Positions 39,640-52,011 of a stretch of DNA of 64,000 nt are shown here, piece by piece (position 1 is the first letter of the stretch; every line of letters starts with the position of its first letter). The notes below the pieces were generated by a model, which was not told the origin of the DNA, did no database searches, and was given only the letters and a program-made list of their open reading frames with translations. The stretch comes from Cylicocyclus nassatus (lineage: Eukaryota > Nematoda > Chromadorea > Rhabditida > Strongylidae), in assembly GCA_958299035.1 (NCBI GenBank), contig CATQJL010000135.1, positions 124,001-188,000 on the forward strand, written 5' to 3'. The translations under genes were made by a program, and so were the position numbers.

Positions 39640-42600
39640 GTGTCAAGGCCTACGAAGGAGTGTCAAGGCTCACAAAGGAGTGTCAAGGCTCACGAAGGAG
39701 TGTCAAGGCTCACGAAGGAGTGTCAAGGCTCACGAAGGAGTGTCAAGGCCTACGAAGGAGTGTCAAGGCTCACGAAGGAGTGTCAAGGCTCACGAAGGAG
39801 TGTCAAGGCTCACGAAGGAGTGTCAAGGCTCACGAAGGAGTGTCAAGGCTCACGAAGGAGTGCCAAGGCTCACGAAGGAGTGTCAAGGCCCACGAAGGAG
39901 TGTCAAGGCTCACGAAGGAGTGTCAAGGCCTACGAAGGAGTGTCAAGGCTCACGAAGGAGTGTCAAGGCCTACGAAGGAGTGTCAAGGCTCAAAGAGTGT
40001 CAAGGCTCACGAAGGAGTGTCAAGGCTCACGAAGGAGTGTCAAGGCCTACGAAGGAGTGTCAAGGCTCACGAAGGAGTGTCAAGGCTCACGAAGAAGTGT
40101 CAAGGCTCACGAAAGAGTGTCAAGGCTCACGAAGGAGTGTCAAGGCTCACGAAGGAGTGTCAAGGCTCACGAAGGAGTGTCAAGGCTCACGAAGGAGTGT
40201 CAAGGCCTACGAAGGAGAGTCAAGGCCTACGAAGGAGTGTCAAGGCCTACGAAGGAGTGTCAAGGCTCACGAAGGAGTGTCAAGGCTCACGAAGGAGTGT
40301 CAAGGCCTACGAAGGAATGTCAAGGCTCAAAGAGTGTCAAGGCTCACGAAGGAGTGTCAAGGCTCACGAAGGAGTGTCAAGGCCTACGAAGGAGTGTCAA
40401 GGCTCACGAAGGAGTGTCAAGGCTCACGAAGAAGTGTCAAGGCTCACGAAAGAGTGTCAAGGCTCACGAAAGAGTGTCAAGGCTCACGAAGGAGTGTCAA
40501 GGCTCACGAAGGAGTCTCAAGGCCTACGAAGGAGTGTCAAGGCTCACGAAGGAGTGTCAAGGCTCACGAAGGAGTGTCAAGGCTCACGAAGGAGTGTCAA
40601 GGCTCACGAAGGAGTGTCAAGGCTCACGAAAGAGTGTCAAGGCCTACGAAGGAGAGTCAAGGCCTACGAAGGAGTGTCAAGGCTCACGAAGGAGTGTCAA
40701 GGCTCACGAAGGAGTGTCAAGGCCTACGAAGGAGTGTCAAGGCTCACGAAGGAGTGTCAAGGCTCACGAAGGAGTGTCAAGGCCTACGAAGGAGTGTCAA
40801 GGCTCACGAAGGAGTGTCAAGGCCTACGAAGGAGTGTCAAGGCCTACGAAGGAGTGTCAAGGCTCACGAAGGAGTGTCAAGGCTCACGAAGGAGTGTCAA
40901 GGCTCACGAAGGAGTGTCAAGGCTCACGAAGGAGTGTCAAGGCCTACGAAGGAGTGTCAAGGCCTACGAAGGAGTGTCAAGGCTCACGAAGGAGTGTCAA
41001 GGCCTACGAAGGAGTGTCAAGGCTCACAAAGGAGTGTCAAGGCTCACGAAGGAGTGTCAAGGCTCACGAAGGAGTGTCAAGGCTCACGAAGGAGTGTCAA
41101 GGCCTACGAAGGAGTGTCAAGGCTCACGAAGGAGTGTCAAGGCTCACGAAGGAGTGTCAAGGCTCACGAAGGAGTGTCAAGGCTCACGAAGGAGTGTCAA
41201 GGCTCACGAAGGAGTGCCAAGGCTCACGAAGGAGTGTCAAGGCCCACGAAGGAGTGTCAAGGCTCACGAAGGAGTGTCAAGGCCTACGAAGGAGTGTCAA
41301 GGCTCACGAAGGAGTGTCAAGGCCTACGAAGGAGTGTCAAGGCTCAAAGAGTGTCAAGGCTCACGAAGGAGTGTCAAGGCTCACGAAGGAGTGTCAAGGC
41401 CTACGAAGGAGTGTCAAGGCTCACGAAGGAGTGTCAAGGCTCACGAAGAAGTGTCAAGGCTCACGAAAGAGTGTCAAGGCTCACGAAGGAGTGTCAAGGC
41501 TCACGAAGGAGTGTCAAGGCTCACGAAGGAGTGTCAAGGCCTACGAAGGAGAGTCAAGGCCTACGAAGGAGTGTCAAGGCCTACGAAGGAGTGTCAAGGC
41601 TCACGAAGGAGTGTCAAGGCTCACGAAGGAGTGTCAAGGCCTACGAAGGAATGTCAAGGCTCAAAGAGTGTCAAGGCTCACGAAGGAGTGTCAAGGCTCA
41701 CGAAGGAGTGTCAAGGCCTACGAAGGAGTGTCAAGGCTCACGAAGGAGTGTCAAGGCTCACGAAGAAGTGTCAAGGCTCACGAAAGAGTGTCAAGGCTCA
41801 CGAAAGAGTGTCAAGGCTCACGAAGGAGTGTCAAGGCTCACGAAGGAGTCTCAAGGCCTACGAAGGAGTGTCAAGGCTCACGAAGGAGTGTCAAGGCTCA
41901 CGAAGGAGTGTCAAGGCCTACGAAGGAGTGTCAAGGCCTACGAAGGAGTGTCAAGGCCTACGAAGGAGTGTCAAGGCTCACGAAGGAGTGTCAAGGCTCA
42001 CGAAGGAGTGTCAAGGCTCACGAAAGAGTGTCAAGGCCTACGAAGGAGAGTCAAGGCCTACGAAGGAGTGTCAAGGCTCACGAAGGAGTGTCAAGGCTCA
42101 CGAAGGAGTGTCAAGGCCTACGAAGGAGTGTCAAGGCTCACGAAGGAGTGTCAAGGCTCACGAAGGAGTGTCAAGGCCTACGAAGGAGTGTCAAGGCTCA
42201 CGAAGGAGTGCCAAGGCCTACGAAGGAGTGTCAAGGCCTACGAAGGAGTGTCAAGGCTCACGAAGGAGTGTCAAGGCTCACGAAGGAGTGTCAAGGCTCA
42301 CGAAGGAGTGTCAAGGCTCACGAAGGAGTGTCAAGGCCTACGAAGGAGTGTCAAGGCCTACGAAGGAGTGTCAAGGCTCACGAAGGAGTGTCAAGGCCTA
42401 CGAAGGAGTGTCAAGGCTCACGAAGGAGTGTCAAGGCTCACGAAGGAGTGTCAAGGCTCACGAAGGAGTGTCAAGGCTCACGAAGGAGTGTCAAGGCCTA
42501 CGAAGGAGTGTCAAGGCTCACGAAGGAGTGTCAAGGCTCACGAAGGAGTGTCAAGGCTCACGAAGGAGTGTCAAGGCTCACGAAGGAGTGTCAAGGCTCA

Positions 42601-42900
42601 CGAAGGAGTGCCAAGGCTCACGAAGGAGTGTCAAGGCCCACGAAGGAGTGTCAAGGCTCACGAAGGAGTGTCAAGGCCTACGAAGGAGTGTCAAGGCTCA
42701 CGAAGGAGTGTCAAGGCCTACGAAGGAGTGTCAAGGCTCAAAGAGTGTCAAGGCTCACGAAGGAGTGTCAAGGCTCACGAAGGAGTGTCAAGGCCTACGA
42801 AGGAGTGTCAAGGCTCACGAAGGAGTGTCAAGGCTCACGAAGAAGTGTCAAGGCTCACGAAAGAGTGTCAAGGCTCACGAAGGAGTGTCAAGGCTCACGA
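39640..42900 (+). repeat. Three tandem copies of a roughly 1.35-kb higher-order repeat
   Basis: GTGCC monomers at about 39863, 41217 and 42611 and 17-bp monomers whose CTC ends at 39991, 41345 and 42739 repeat at 1,354 and 1,394 bp. The first two copies also share CACAAAGG (39674, 41028), GAATG (40317, 41651; 1,334 bp) and GAGTCTC (40516, 41850; 1,334 bp). The shifts between 1,334, 1,354 and 1,394 are whole monomers gained or lost. The third copy is only partial and diverges near 42.9 kb. Ends are approximate. Confidence 0.75.
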
Positions 42901-43669
42901 AGGAGTGTCAAGGCCTACGAAGGAGTGTCAAGGCCTACGAAGGAGTGTCAAGGCCTACGAAGGAGTGTCAAGGCTCACGAAGGAGTGTCAAGGCTCACGA
43001 AGGAGTGTCAAGGCTCACGAAGGAGTGTCAAGGCCTACGAAGGAGTGTCAAGGCTCACGAAGGAGTGTCAAGGCCTACGAAGGAGTGTCAAGGCTCACGA
43101 AGGAGTGTCAAGGCTCACGAAGGAGTGTCAAGGCCTACGAAGGAGTGTCAAGGCCTACGAAGGAGTGTCAAGGCCTACGAAGGAGTGTCAAGGCTCACGA
43201 AGGAGTGTCAAGGCTCACGAAGGAGTGTCAAGGCTCACGAAAGAGTGTCAAGGCCTACGAAGGAGAGTCAAGGCCTACGAAGGAGTGTCAAGGCCTACGA
43301 AGGAGTGTCAAGGCTCACGAAGGAGTGTCAAGGCTCACGAAGGAGTGTCAAGGCCTACGAAGGAGTGTCAAGGCCTACGAAGGAGTGTCAAGGCCTACGA
43401 AGGAGTGTCAAGGCTCACGAAGGAGTGTCAAGGCTCACGAAGGAGTGTCAAGGCCTACGAAGGAGAGTCAAGGCCTACGAAGGAGTGTCAAGGCTCACGA
43501 AGGAGTGTCAAGGCCTACGAAGGAGTGTCAAGGCTCACGAAGGAGTGTCAAGGCCTACGAAGGAGTGTCAAGGCCTACGAAGGAGTGTCAAGGCTCACGA
43601 AGGAGTGTCAAGGCTCACGAAGGAGTGTCAAGGCTCACGAAGGAGTGTCAAGGCTCACGAAGGAGTGTC

Positions 43670-43688
43670 AAGCCTACGAAGGAGTGTC
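43670..43688 (+). repeat. Unique 19-bp monomer lacking one G
   Basis: This monomer reads AAGCCTACG where all others have AAGGCC or AAGGCT, a one-base deletion seen only once. It was not spread by any later duplication in the window and is therefore likely a recent change or a base-calling error. Confidence 0.8.
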
Positions 43689-46600
43689 AAGGCTCAAAGA
43701 GTGTCAAGGCTCACGAAGGAGTGTCAAGGCTCACGAAGGAGTGTCAAGGCCTACGAAGGAGTGTCAAGGCTCACGAAGGAGTGTCAAGGCTCACGAAGGA
43801 GTGTCAAGGCTCACGAAGGAGTGTCAAGGCTCACGAAGAAGTGTCAAGGCTCACGAAGGAGTGTCAAGGCTCACGAAGGAGTGTCAAGGCTCACGAAGGA
43901 GTGTCAAGGCTCACGAAGGAGTGTCAAGGCCCACGAAGGAGTGTCAATGCTCACGAAGGAGTGTCAAGGCTCACGAAGGAGTGTCAAGGCCTACGAAGGA
44001 GTGTCAAGGCTCACGAAGGAGTGTCAAGGCCTACGAAGGAGAGTCAAGGCCTACGAAGGAGTGTCAAGGCTCACGAAGGAGTGTCAAGGCTCACGAAGGA
44101 GTGTCAAGGCCTACGAAGGAGTGTCAAGGCTCACGAAGGAGTGTCAAGGCCTACGAAGGAGTGTCAAGGCTCACGAAGGATGCCAAGGCCTACGAAGGAG
44201 TGTCAAGGCTCACGAAGGAGTGTCAAGGCCTACGAAGGAGTGTCAAGGCCTACGAAGGAGTGTCAAGGCTCACGAAGGAGTGTCAAGGCTCACGAAGGAG
44301 TGTCAAGGCTCACGAAGGAGTGTCAAGGCTCACGAAGGAGTGTCAAGGCTCACGAAGGAGTGTCAAGGCTCACGAAGGAGTGTCAAGGCCCACGAAGGAG
44401 AGTCAATGCTCACGAAGGAGTGTCAAGGCCTACGAAGGAGTGTCAAGGCTCACGAAGGAGTGTCAAGGCTCACGAAGGAGTGTCAAGGCCTACGAAGGAG
44501 TGTCAAGGCTCACGAAGGAGTGTCAAGGCTCACGAAGAAGTGTCAAGGCTCACGAAAGAGTGTCAAGGCTCACGAAAGAGTGTCAAGGCTCACGAAGGAG
44601 TGTCAAGGCTCACGAAGGAGTGTCAAGGCCTACGAAGGAGTGTCAAGGCTCACGAAGGAGTGTCAAGGCTCACGAAGGAGTGTCAAGGCCTACGAAGGAG
44701 TGTCAAGGCCTACGAAGGAGTGTCAAGGCCTACGAAGGAGTGTCAAGGCTCACGAAGGAGTGTCAAGGCTCACGAAGGAGTGTCAAGGCTCACGAAAGAG
44801 TGTCAAGGCCTACGAAGGAGAGTCAAGGCCTACGAAGGAGTGTCAAGGCTCACGAAGGAGTGTCAAGGCTCACGAAGGAATGTCAAGGCCTACGAAGGAG
44901 TGTCAAGGCTCACGAAGGAGTGTCAAGGCCTACGAAGGAGTGTCAAGGCTCAAGAAGGAGTGTCAAGGCCTACGAAGGAGTGTCAAGGCTCACGAAGGAG
45001 TGTCAAGGCTCACGAAGGAGTGTCAAGGCTCACGAAAGAGTGTCAAGGCCTACGAAGGAGAGTCAAGGCCTACGAAGGAGTGTCAAGGCTCACGAAGGAG
45101 TGTCAAGGCCTACGAAGGAGTGTCAAGGCTCACGAAGGAGTGTCAAGGCCTACGAAGGAGTGTCAAGGCCTACGAAGGAGTGTCAAGGCTCACGAAGGAG
45201 TGTCAAGGCTCACGAAGGAGTGTCAAGGCTCACGAAGGAGTGTCAAGGCTCAAGAAGGAGTGTCAAGGCCTACGAAGGAGTGTCAAGGCTCAAAGAGTGT
45301 CAAGGCTCACGAAGGAGTGTCAAGGCTCACGAAGGAGTGTCAAGGCCTACGAAGGAGTGTCAAGGCTCACGAAGGAGTGTCAAGGCTCACGAAGGAGAGT
45401 CAAGGCTCACGAAGGAGTGTCAAGGCTCACGAAGGAGTGTCAAGGCTCACGAAGGAGTGTCAATGCTCACGAAGGAGTGTCAAGGCCTACGAAGGAGTGA
45501 CAAGGCTCACGAAGGAGTGTCAAGGCTCACGAAGGAGTGTCAAGGCTCACGAAAGAGTGTCAAGGCCTACGAAGGAGAGTCAAGGCCTACGAAGGAGTGT
45601 CAAGGCTCACGAAGGAGTGTCAAGGCCTACGAAGGAGTGTCAAGGCTCACGAAGGAGTGTCAAGGCCTACGAAGGAGTGTCAAGGCCTACGAAGGAGTGT
45701 CAAGGCTCACGAAGGAGTGTCAAGGCTCACGAAGGAGTGTCAAGGCTCACGAAGGAGTGTCAAGGCTCACGAAGGAGTGTCAAGGCTCAAAGAGTGTCAA
45801 GGCTCACGAAGGAGTGTCAAGGCTCACGAAGGAGTGTCAAGGCCTACGAAGGAGTGTCAAGGCTCACGAAGGAGTGTCAAGGCTCACGAAGGAGTGTCAA
45901 GGCTCACGAAGGAGTGTCAAGGCTCACGAAGGAGTGTCAAGGCTCACGAAGGAGTGCCAAGGCTCACGAAGGAGTGTCAAGGCCCACGAAGGAGTGTCAA
46001 GGCTCACGAAGGAGTGTCAAGGCCTACGAAGGAGTGTCAAGGCTCACGAAGGAGTGTCAAGGCCTACGAAGGAGTGTCAAGGCTCAAAGAGTGTCAAGGC
46101 TCACGAAGGAGTGTCAAGGCCTACGAAGGAGTGTCAAGGCTCACGAAGGAGTGTCAAGGCTCACGAAGGAGAGTCAAGGCTCACGAAGGAGTGTCAAGGC
46201 TCACGAAGGAGTGTCAAGGCTCACGAAGGAGTGTCAAGGCTCACGAAGGAGTGTCAAGGCCTACGAAGGAGTGACAAGGCTCACGAAGGAGTGTCAAGGC
46301 TCACGAAGGAGTGTCAAGGCTCACGAAAGAGTGTCAAGGCCTACGAAGGAGAGTCAAGGCCTACGAAGGAGTGTCAAGGCTCACGAAGGAGTGTCAAGGC
46401 CTACGAAGGAGTGTCAAGGCTCACGAAGGAGTGTCAAGGCCTACGAAGGAGTGTCAAGGCCTACGAAGGAGTGTCAAGGCTCACGAAGGAGTGTCAAGGC
46501 TCACGAAGGAGTGTCAAGGCTCACGAAGGAGTGTCAAGGCTCACGAAGGAGTGTCAAGGCCTACGAAGGAGTGTCAAGGCTCAAAGAGTGTCAAGGCTCA

Positions 46601-49600
46601 CGAAGGAGTGTCAAGGCTCACGAAGGAGTGTCAAGGCCTACGAAGGAGTGTCAAGGCTCACGAAGGAGTGTCAAGGCTCACGAAGGAGTGTCAAGGCTCA
46701 CGAAGGAGTGTCAAGGCTCACGAAGGAGTGTCAAGGCTCACGAAGGAGTGCCAAGGCTCACGAAGGAGTGTCAAGGCCCACGAAGGAGTGTCAAGGCTCA
46801 CGAAGGAGTGTCAAGGCCTACGAAGGAGTGTCAAGGCTCACGAAGGAGTGTCAAGGCCTACGAAGGAGTGTCAAGGCTCAAAGAGTGTCAAGGCTCACGA
46901 AGGAGTGTCAAGGCTCACGAAGGAGTGTCAAGGCCTACGAAGGAGTGTCAAGGCTCACGAAGGAGTGTCAAGGCTCACGAAGAAGTGTCAAGGCTCACGA
47001 AAGAGTGTCAAGGCTCACGAAGGAGTGTCAAGGCTCACGAAGGAGTGTCAAGGCCTACGAAGGAGTGTCAAGGCTCACGAAGGAGTGTCAAGGCTCACGA
47101 AGGAGTGTCAAGGCCTACGAAGGAGTGTCAAGGCCTACGAAGGAGTGTCAAGGCCTACGAAGGAGTGTCAAGGCTCACGAAGGAGTGTCAAGGCTCACGA
47201 AGGAGTGTCAAGGCTCACGAAGGAGTGTCAAGGCCTACGAAGGAGTGTCAAGGCTCACGAAGGAGTGTCAAGGCCTACGAAGGAGTGTCAAGGCTCACGA
47301 AGGAGTGTCAAGGCCTACGAAGGAGTGTCAAGGCTCACGAAGGATGCCAAGGCCTACGAAGGAGTGTCAAGGCTCACGAAGGAGTGTCAAGGCCTACGAA
47401 GGAGTGTCAAGGCCTACGAAGGAGTGTCAAGGCTCACGAAGGAGTGTCAAGGCTCACGAAGGAGTGTCAAGGCTCACGAAGGAGTGTCAAGGCTCACGAA
47501 GGAGTGTCAAGGCTCACGAAGGAGTGTCAAGGCTCACGAAGGAGTGTCAAGGCCCACGAAGGAGTGTCAATGCTCACGAAGGAGTGTCAAGGCCTACGAA
47601 GGAGTGTCAAGGCTCACGAAGGAGTGTCAAGGCCTACGAAGGAATGTCAAGGCTCAAAGAGTGTCAAGGCTCACGAATGAGTGTCAAGGCTCACGAAGGA
47701 GTGTCAAGGCCTACGAAGGAGTGTCAAGGCTCACGAAGGAGTGTCAAGGCTCACGAAGAAGTGTCAAGGCTCACGAAAGAGTGTCAAGGCTCACGAAGGA
47801 GTGTCAAGGCTCACGAAGGAGTGTCAAGGCCTACGAAGGAGTGTCAAGGCTTACGAAGGAGTGTCAAGGCCTACGAAGGAGTGTCAAGGCCTACGAAGGA
47901 GTGTCAAGGCCTACGAAGGAGTGTCAAGGCTCACGAAGGAGTGTCAAGGCTCACGAAGGAGTGTCAAGGCTCACGAAGGAGTGTCAAGGCCTACGAAGGA
48001 GTGTCAAGGCTCACGAAGGAGTGTCAAGGCCTACGAAGGAGTGTCAAGGCTCACGAAGGAGTGTCAAGGCTCACGAAGGAGTGTCAAGGCTCACGAAGGA
48101 GTGTCAAGGCTCACGAAGGAGTGTCAAGGCTCACGAAGGAGTGTCAAGGCCTACGAAGGAGAGTCAAGGCCTACGAAGGAGTGTCAAGGCTCACGAAGGA
48201 GTGTCAAGGCTCACGAAGGAGTGTCAAGGCCTACGAAGGAGTGTCAAGGCTCACGAAGGAGTGTCAAGGCCTACGAAGGAGTGTCAAGGCTCACGAAGGA
48301 TGCCAAGGCCTACGAAGGAGTGTCAAGGCTCACGAAGGAGTGTCAAGGCTCACGAAGGAGTGTCAAGGCTCACGAAGGAGTGTCAAGGCTCACGAAGGAG
48401 TGTCAAGGCCTACGAAGGAGTGTCAAGGCTCACGAAGGAGTGTCAAGGCTCACGAAGGAGTGTCAAGGCCTACGAAGGAGTGTCAAGGCCTACGAAGGAG
48501 TGTCAAGGCCTACGAAGGAGTGTCAAGGCTCACGAAGGAGTGTCAAGGCTCACGAAGGAGTGTCAAGGCTCACGAAGGAGTGTCAAGGCCTACGAAGGAG
48601 TGTCAAGGCTCACGAAGGAGTGTCAAGGCCTACGAAGGAGTGTCAAGGCTCACGAAGGAGTGTCAAGGCCTACGAAGGAGTGTCAAGGCTCACGAAGGAT
48701 GCCAACGCCTACGAAGGAGTGTCAAGGCTCACGAAGGAGTGTCAAGGCCTACGAAGGAGTGTCAAGGCCTACGAAGGAGTGTCAAGGCTCACGAAGGAGT
48801 GTCAAGGCTCACGAAGGAGTGTCAAGGCTCACGAAGGAGTGTCAAGGCTCACGAAGGAGTGTCAAGGCTCACGAAGGAGTGTCAAGGCCTACGAAGGAGT
48901 GTCAAGGCTCACGAAGGAGTGTCAAGGCCTACGAAGGAATGTCAAGGCTCAAAGAGTGTCAAGGCTCACGAATGAGTGTCAAAGCTCACGAAGGAGTGTC
49001 AAGGCCTACGAAGGAGTGTCAAGGCTCACGAAGGAGTGTCAAGGCTCACGAAGAAGTGTCAAGGCTCACGAAAGAGTGTCAAGGCTCACGAAGGAGTGTC
49101 AAGGCTCACGAAGGAGTGTCAAGGCCTACGAAGGAGTGTCAAGGCTTACGAAGGAGTGTCAAGGCCTACGAAGGAGTGTCAAGGCCTACGAAGGAGTGTC
49201 AAGGCCTACGAAGGAGTGTCAAGGCTCACGAAGGAGTGTCAAGGCTCACGAAGGAGTGTCAAGGCTCACGAAGGAGTGTCAAGGCCTACGAAGGAGTGTC
49301 AAGGCTCACGAAGGAGTGTCAAGGCCTACGAAGGAGTGTCAAGGCTCACGAAGGAGTGTCAAGGCTCACGAAGGAGTGTCAAGGCTCACGAAGGAGTGTC
49401 AAGGCTCACGAAGGAGTGTCAAGGCTCACGAAGGAGTGTCAAGGCCTACGAAGGAGAGTCAAGGCCTACGAAGGAGTGTCAAGGCTCACGAAGGAGTGTC
49501 AAGGCTCACGAAGGAGTGTCAAGGCCTACGAAGGAGTGTCAAGGCTCACGAAGGAGTGTCAAGGCCTACGAAGGAGTGTCAAGGCTCACGAAGGATGCCA

Positions 49601-50319
49601 AGGCCTACGAAGGAGTGTCAAGGCTCACGAAGGAGTGTCAAGGCTCACGAAGGAGTGTCAAGGCTCACGAAGGAGTGCCAAGGCTCACGAAGGAGTGTCA
49701 AGGCTCACGAAGGAGTGTCAAGGCCTACGAAGGAGTGTCAAGGCTCATGAAGGAGAGTCAAGGCTCACGAAGGAGTGTCAAGGCTCACGAAGGAGTGTCA
49801 AGGCTCACGAAGGAGTGTCAAGGCTCACGAAGGAGTGTCAAGGCCTACGAAGGAGTGTCAAGGCTCACGAAGGAGTGTCAAGGCCTACGAAGGAGTGTCA
49901 AGGCCTACGAAGGAGTGTCAAGGCTCACGAAGGAGTGTCAAGGCTCACGAAGGAGTGTCAAGGCTCACGAAGGAGAGTCAAGGCTCACGAAGGAGTGTCA
50001 AGGCCTACGAAGGAGAGTCAAGGCCTACGAAGGAGTGTCAGGGCTCACGAAGGAGTGTCAAGGCCTACGAAGGAGTGTCAAGGCTCACGAAGGAGTGTCA
50101 AGGCCTACGAAGGAGTGTCAAGGCCTACGAAGGAGTGTCAAGGCTCACGAAGGAGTGTCAAGGCTCACGAAGGAGTGTCAAGGCTCACGAAGGAGTGTCA
50201 AGGCTCACGAAGGAGTGTCAAGGCCTACGAAGGAGTGTCAAGGCTCAAAGAGTGTCAAGGCTCACGAAGGAGTGTCAAGGCTCACGAAGGAGTGTCAAGG
50301 CCTACGAAGGAGTGTCAAG

Positions 50320-52011
50320 GCTCACGAAGGAGTGTCAAGGCTCACGAAGGAGTGTCAAGGCTCACGAAGGAGTGTCAAGGCTCACGAAGGAGTGTCAAGG
50401 CTCACGAAGGAGTGCCAAGGCTCACGAAGGAGTGTCAAGGCCCACGAAGGAGTGTCAAGGCTCACGAAGGAGTGTCAAGGCCTACGAAGGAGTGTCAAGG
50501 CTCACGAAGGAGTGTCAAGGCCTACGAAGGAGTGTCAAGGCTCAAAGAGTGTCAAGGCTCACGAAGGAGTGTCAAGGCTCACGAAGGAGTGTCAAGGCCT
50601 ACGAAGGAGTGTCAAGGCTCACGAAGGAGTGTCAAGGCTCACGAAGAAGTGTCAAGGCTCACGAAAGAGTGTCAAGGCTCACGAAGGAGTGTCAAGGCTC
50701 ACGAAGGAGTGTCAAGGCCTACGAAGGAGTGTCAAGGCTCACGAAGGAGTGTCAAGGCTCACGAAGGAGTGTCAAGGCCTACGAAGGAGTGTCAAGACCT
50801 ACGAAGGAGTGTCAAGGCCTACGAAGGAGTGTCAAGGCTCACGAAGGAGTGTCAAGGCTCACGAAGGAGTGTCAAGGCTCACGAAGGAGTGTCAAGGCCT
50901 ACGAAGGAGTGTCAAGGCTCACGAAGGAGTGTCAAGGCCTACGAAGGAGTGTCAAGGCTCACGAAGGATGCCAAGGCCTACGAAGGAGTGTCAAGGCTCA
51001 CGAAGGAGTGTCAAGGCCTACGAAGGAGTGTCAAGGCCTACGAAGGAGTGTCAAGGCTCACGAAGGAGTGTCAAGGCTCACGAAGGAGTGTCAAGGCTCA
51101 CGAAGGAGTGTCAAGGCTCACGAAGGAGTGTCAAGGCTCACGAAGGAGTGTCAAGGCTCACGAAGGAGTGTCAAGGCCCACGAAGGAGTGTCAATGCTCA
51201 CGAAGGAGTGTCAAGGCCTACGAAGGAGTGTCAAGGCTCACGAAGGAGTGTCAAGGCCTACGAAGGAATGTCAAGGCTCAAAGAGTGTCAAGGCTCACGA
51301 ATGAGTGTCAAGGCTCACGAAGGAGTGTCAAGGCCTACGAAGGAGTGTCAAGGCTCACGAAGGAGTGTCAAGGCTCACGAAGAAGTGTCAAGGCTCACGA
51401 AAGAGTGTCAAGGCTCACGAAGGAGTGTCAAGGCTCACGAAGGAGTGTCAAGGCCTACGAAGGAGTGTCAAGGCTTACGAAGGAGTGTCAAGGCCTACGA
51501 AGGAGTGTCAAGGCCTACGAAGGAGTGTCAAGGCCTACGAAGGAGTGTCAAGGCTCACGAAGGAGTGTCAAGGCTCACGAAGGAGTGTCAAGGCTCACGA
51601 AGGAGTGTCAAGGCCTACGAAGGAGTGTCAAGGCTCACGAAGGAGTGTCAAGGCCTACGAAGGAGTGTCAAGGCTCACGAAGGAGTGTCAAGGCTCACGA
51701 AGGAGTGTCAAGGCTCACGAAGGAGTGTCAAGGCTCACGAAGGAGTGTCAAGGCTCACGAAGGAGTGTCAAGGCCTACGAAGGAGAGTCAAGGCCTACGA
51801 AGGAGTGTCAAGGCTCACGAAGGAGTGTCAAGGCTCACGAAGGAGTGTCAAGGCCTACGAAGGAGTGTCAAGGCTCACGAAGGAGTGTCAAGGCCTACGA
51901 AGGAGTGTCAAGGCTCACGAAGGATGCCAAGGCCTACGAAGGAGTGTCAAGGCTCACGAAGGAGTGTCAAGGCTCACGAAGGAGTGTCAAGGCTCACGAA
52001 GGAGTGCCAAG
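50320..52011 (+). repeat. 1,692-bp tandem duplication, left copy
   Basis: Markers recur exactly 1,692 bp downstream: GTGCC 50415, the 17-bp monomer (CTC at 50543), the rare AAGACC monomer 50797, the 19-bp monomer 50968, CAATGC 51195, the GAATGAG stop ending at 51304, and CTTACG 51476. The AAGACC variant occurs only in these two places, which ties the copies together. Confidence 0.88.

Larger units (their letters stand above)
23251..44407 (+). repeat. Paired CAATGC monomers exactly 459 bp apart (nine pairs)
   Basis: The variant T occurs in pairs at 23251/23710, 25501/25960, 27969/28428, 29645/30104, 31895/32354, 34128/34587, 37315/37774, 38391/38850 and 43948/44407. Every pair is separated by exactly 459 bp, which is 22 full monomers plus one 19-bp monomer. 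The 19-bp GGATGCC monomer lies 232 bp after the first member. The right-hand copies at 47571, 51195, 52887, 56249 and 58618 keep only the second member. The span given covers all pairs; they are dispersed, not contiguous. Confidence 0.9.

Noticed and set aside
15..45500. Open frame of 15,161 codons on the plus strand, with similar long frames in the other two phases (such as 6487-48975 and 21947-47680)
   Set aside because: All three forward frames are open together because the monomer lacks forward stops. Most starts are GTG or chance ATG variants, no domain or codon bias is visible, and the frames end at random single-base changes. This is a property of the satellite, not evidence of a gene.
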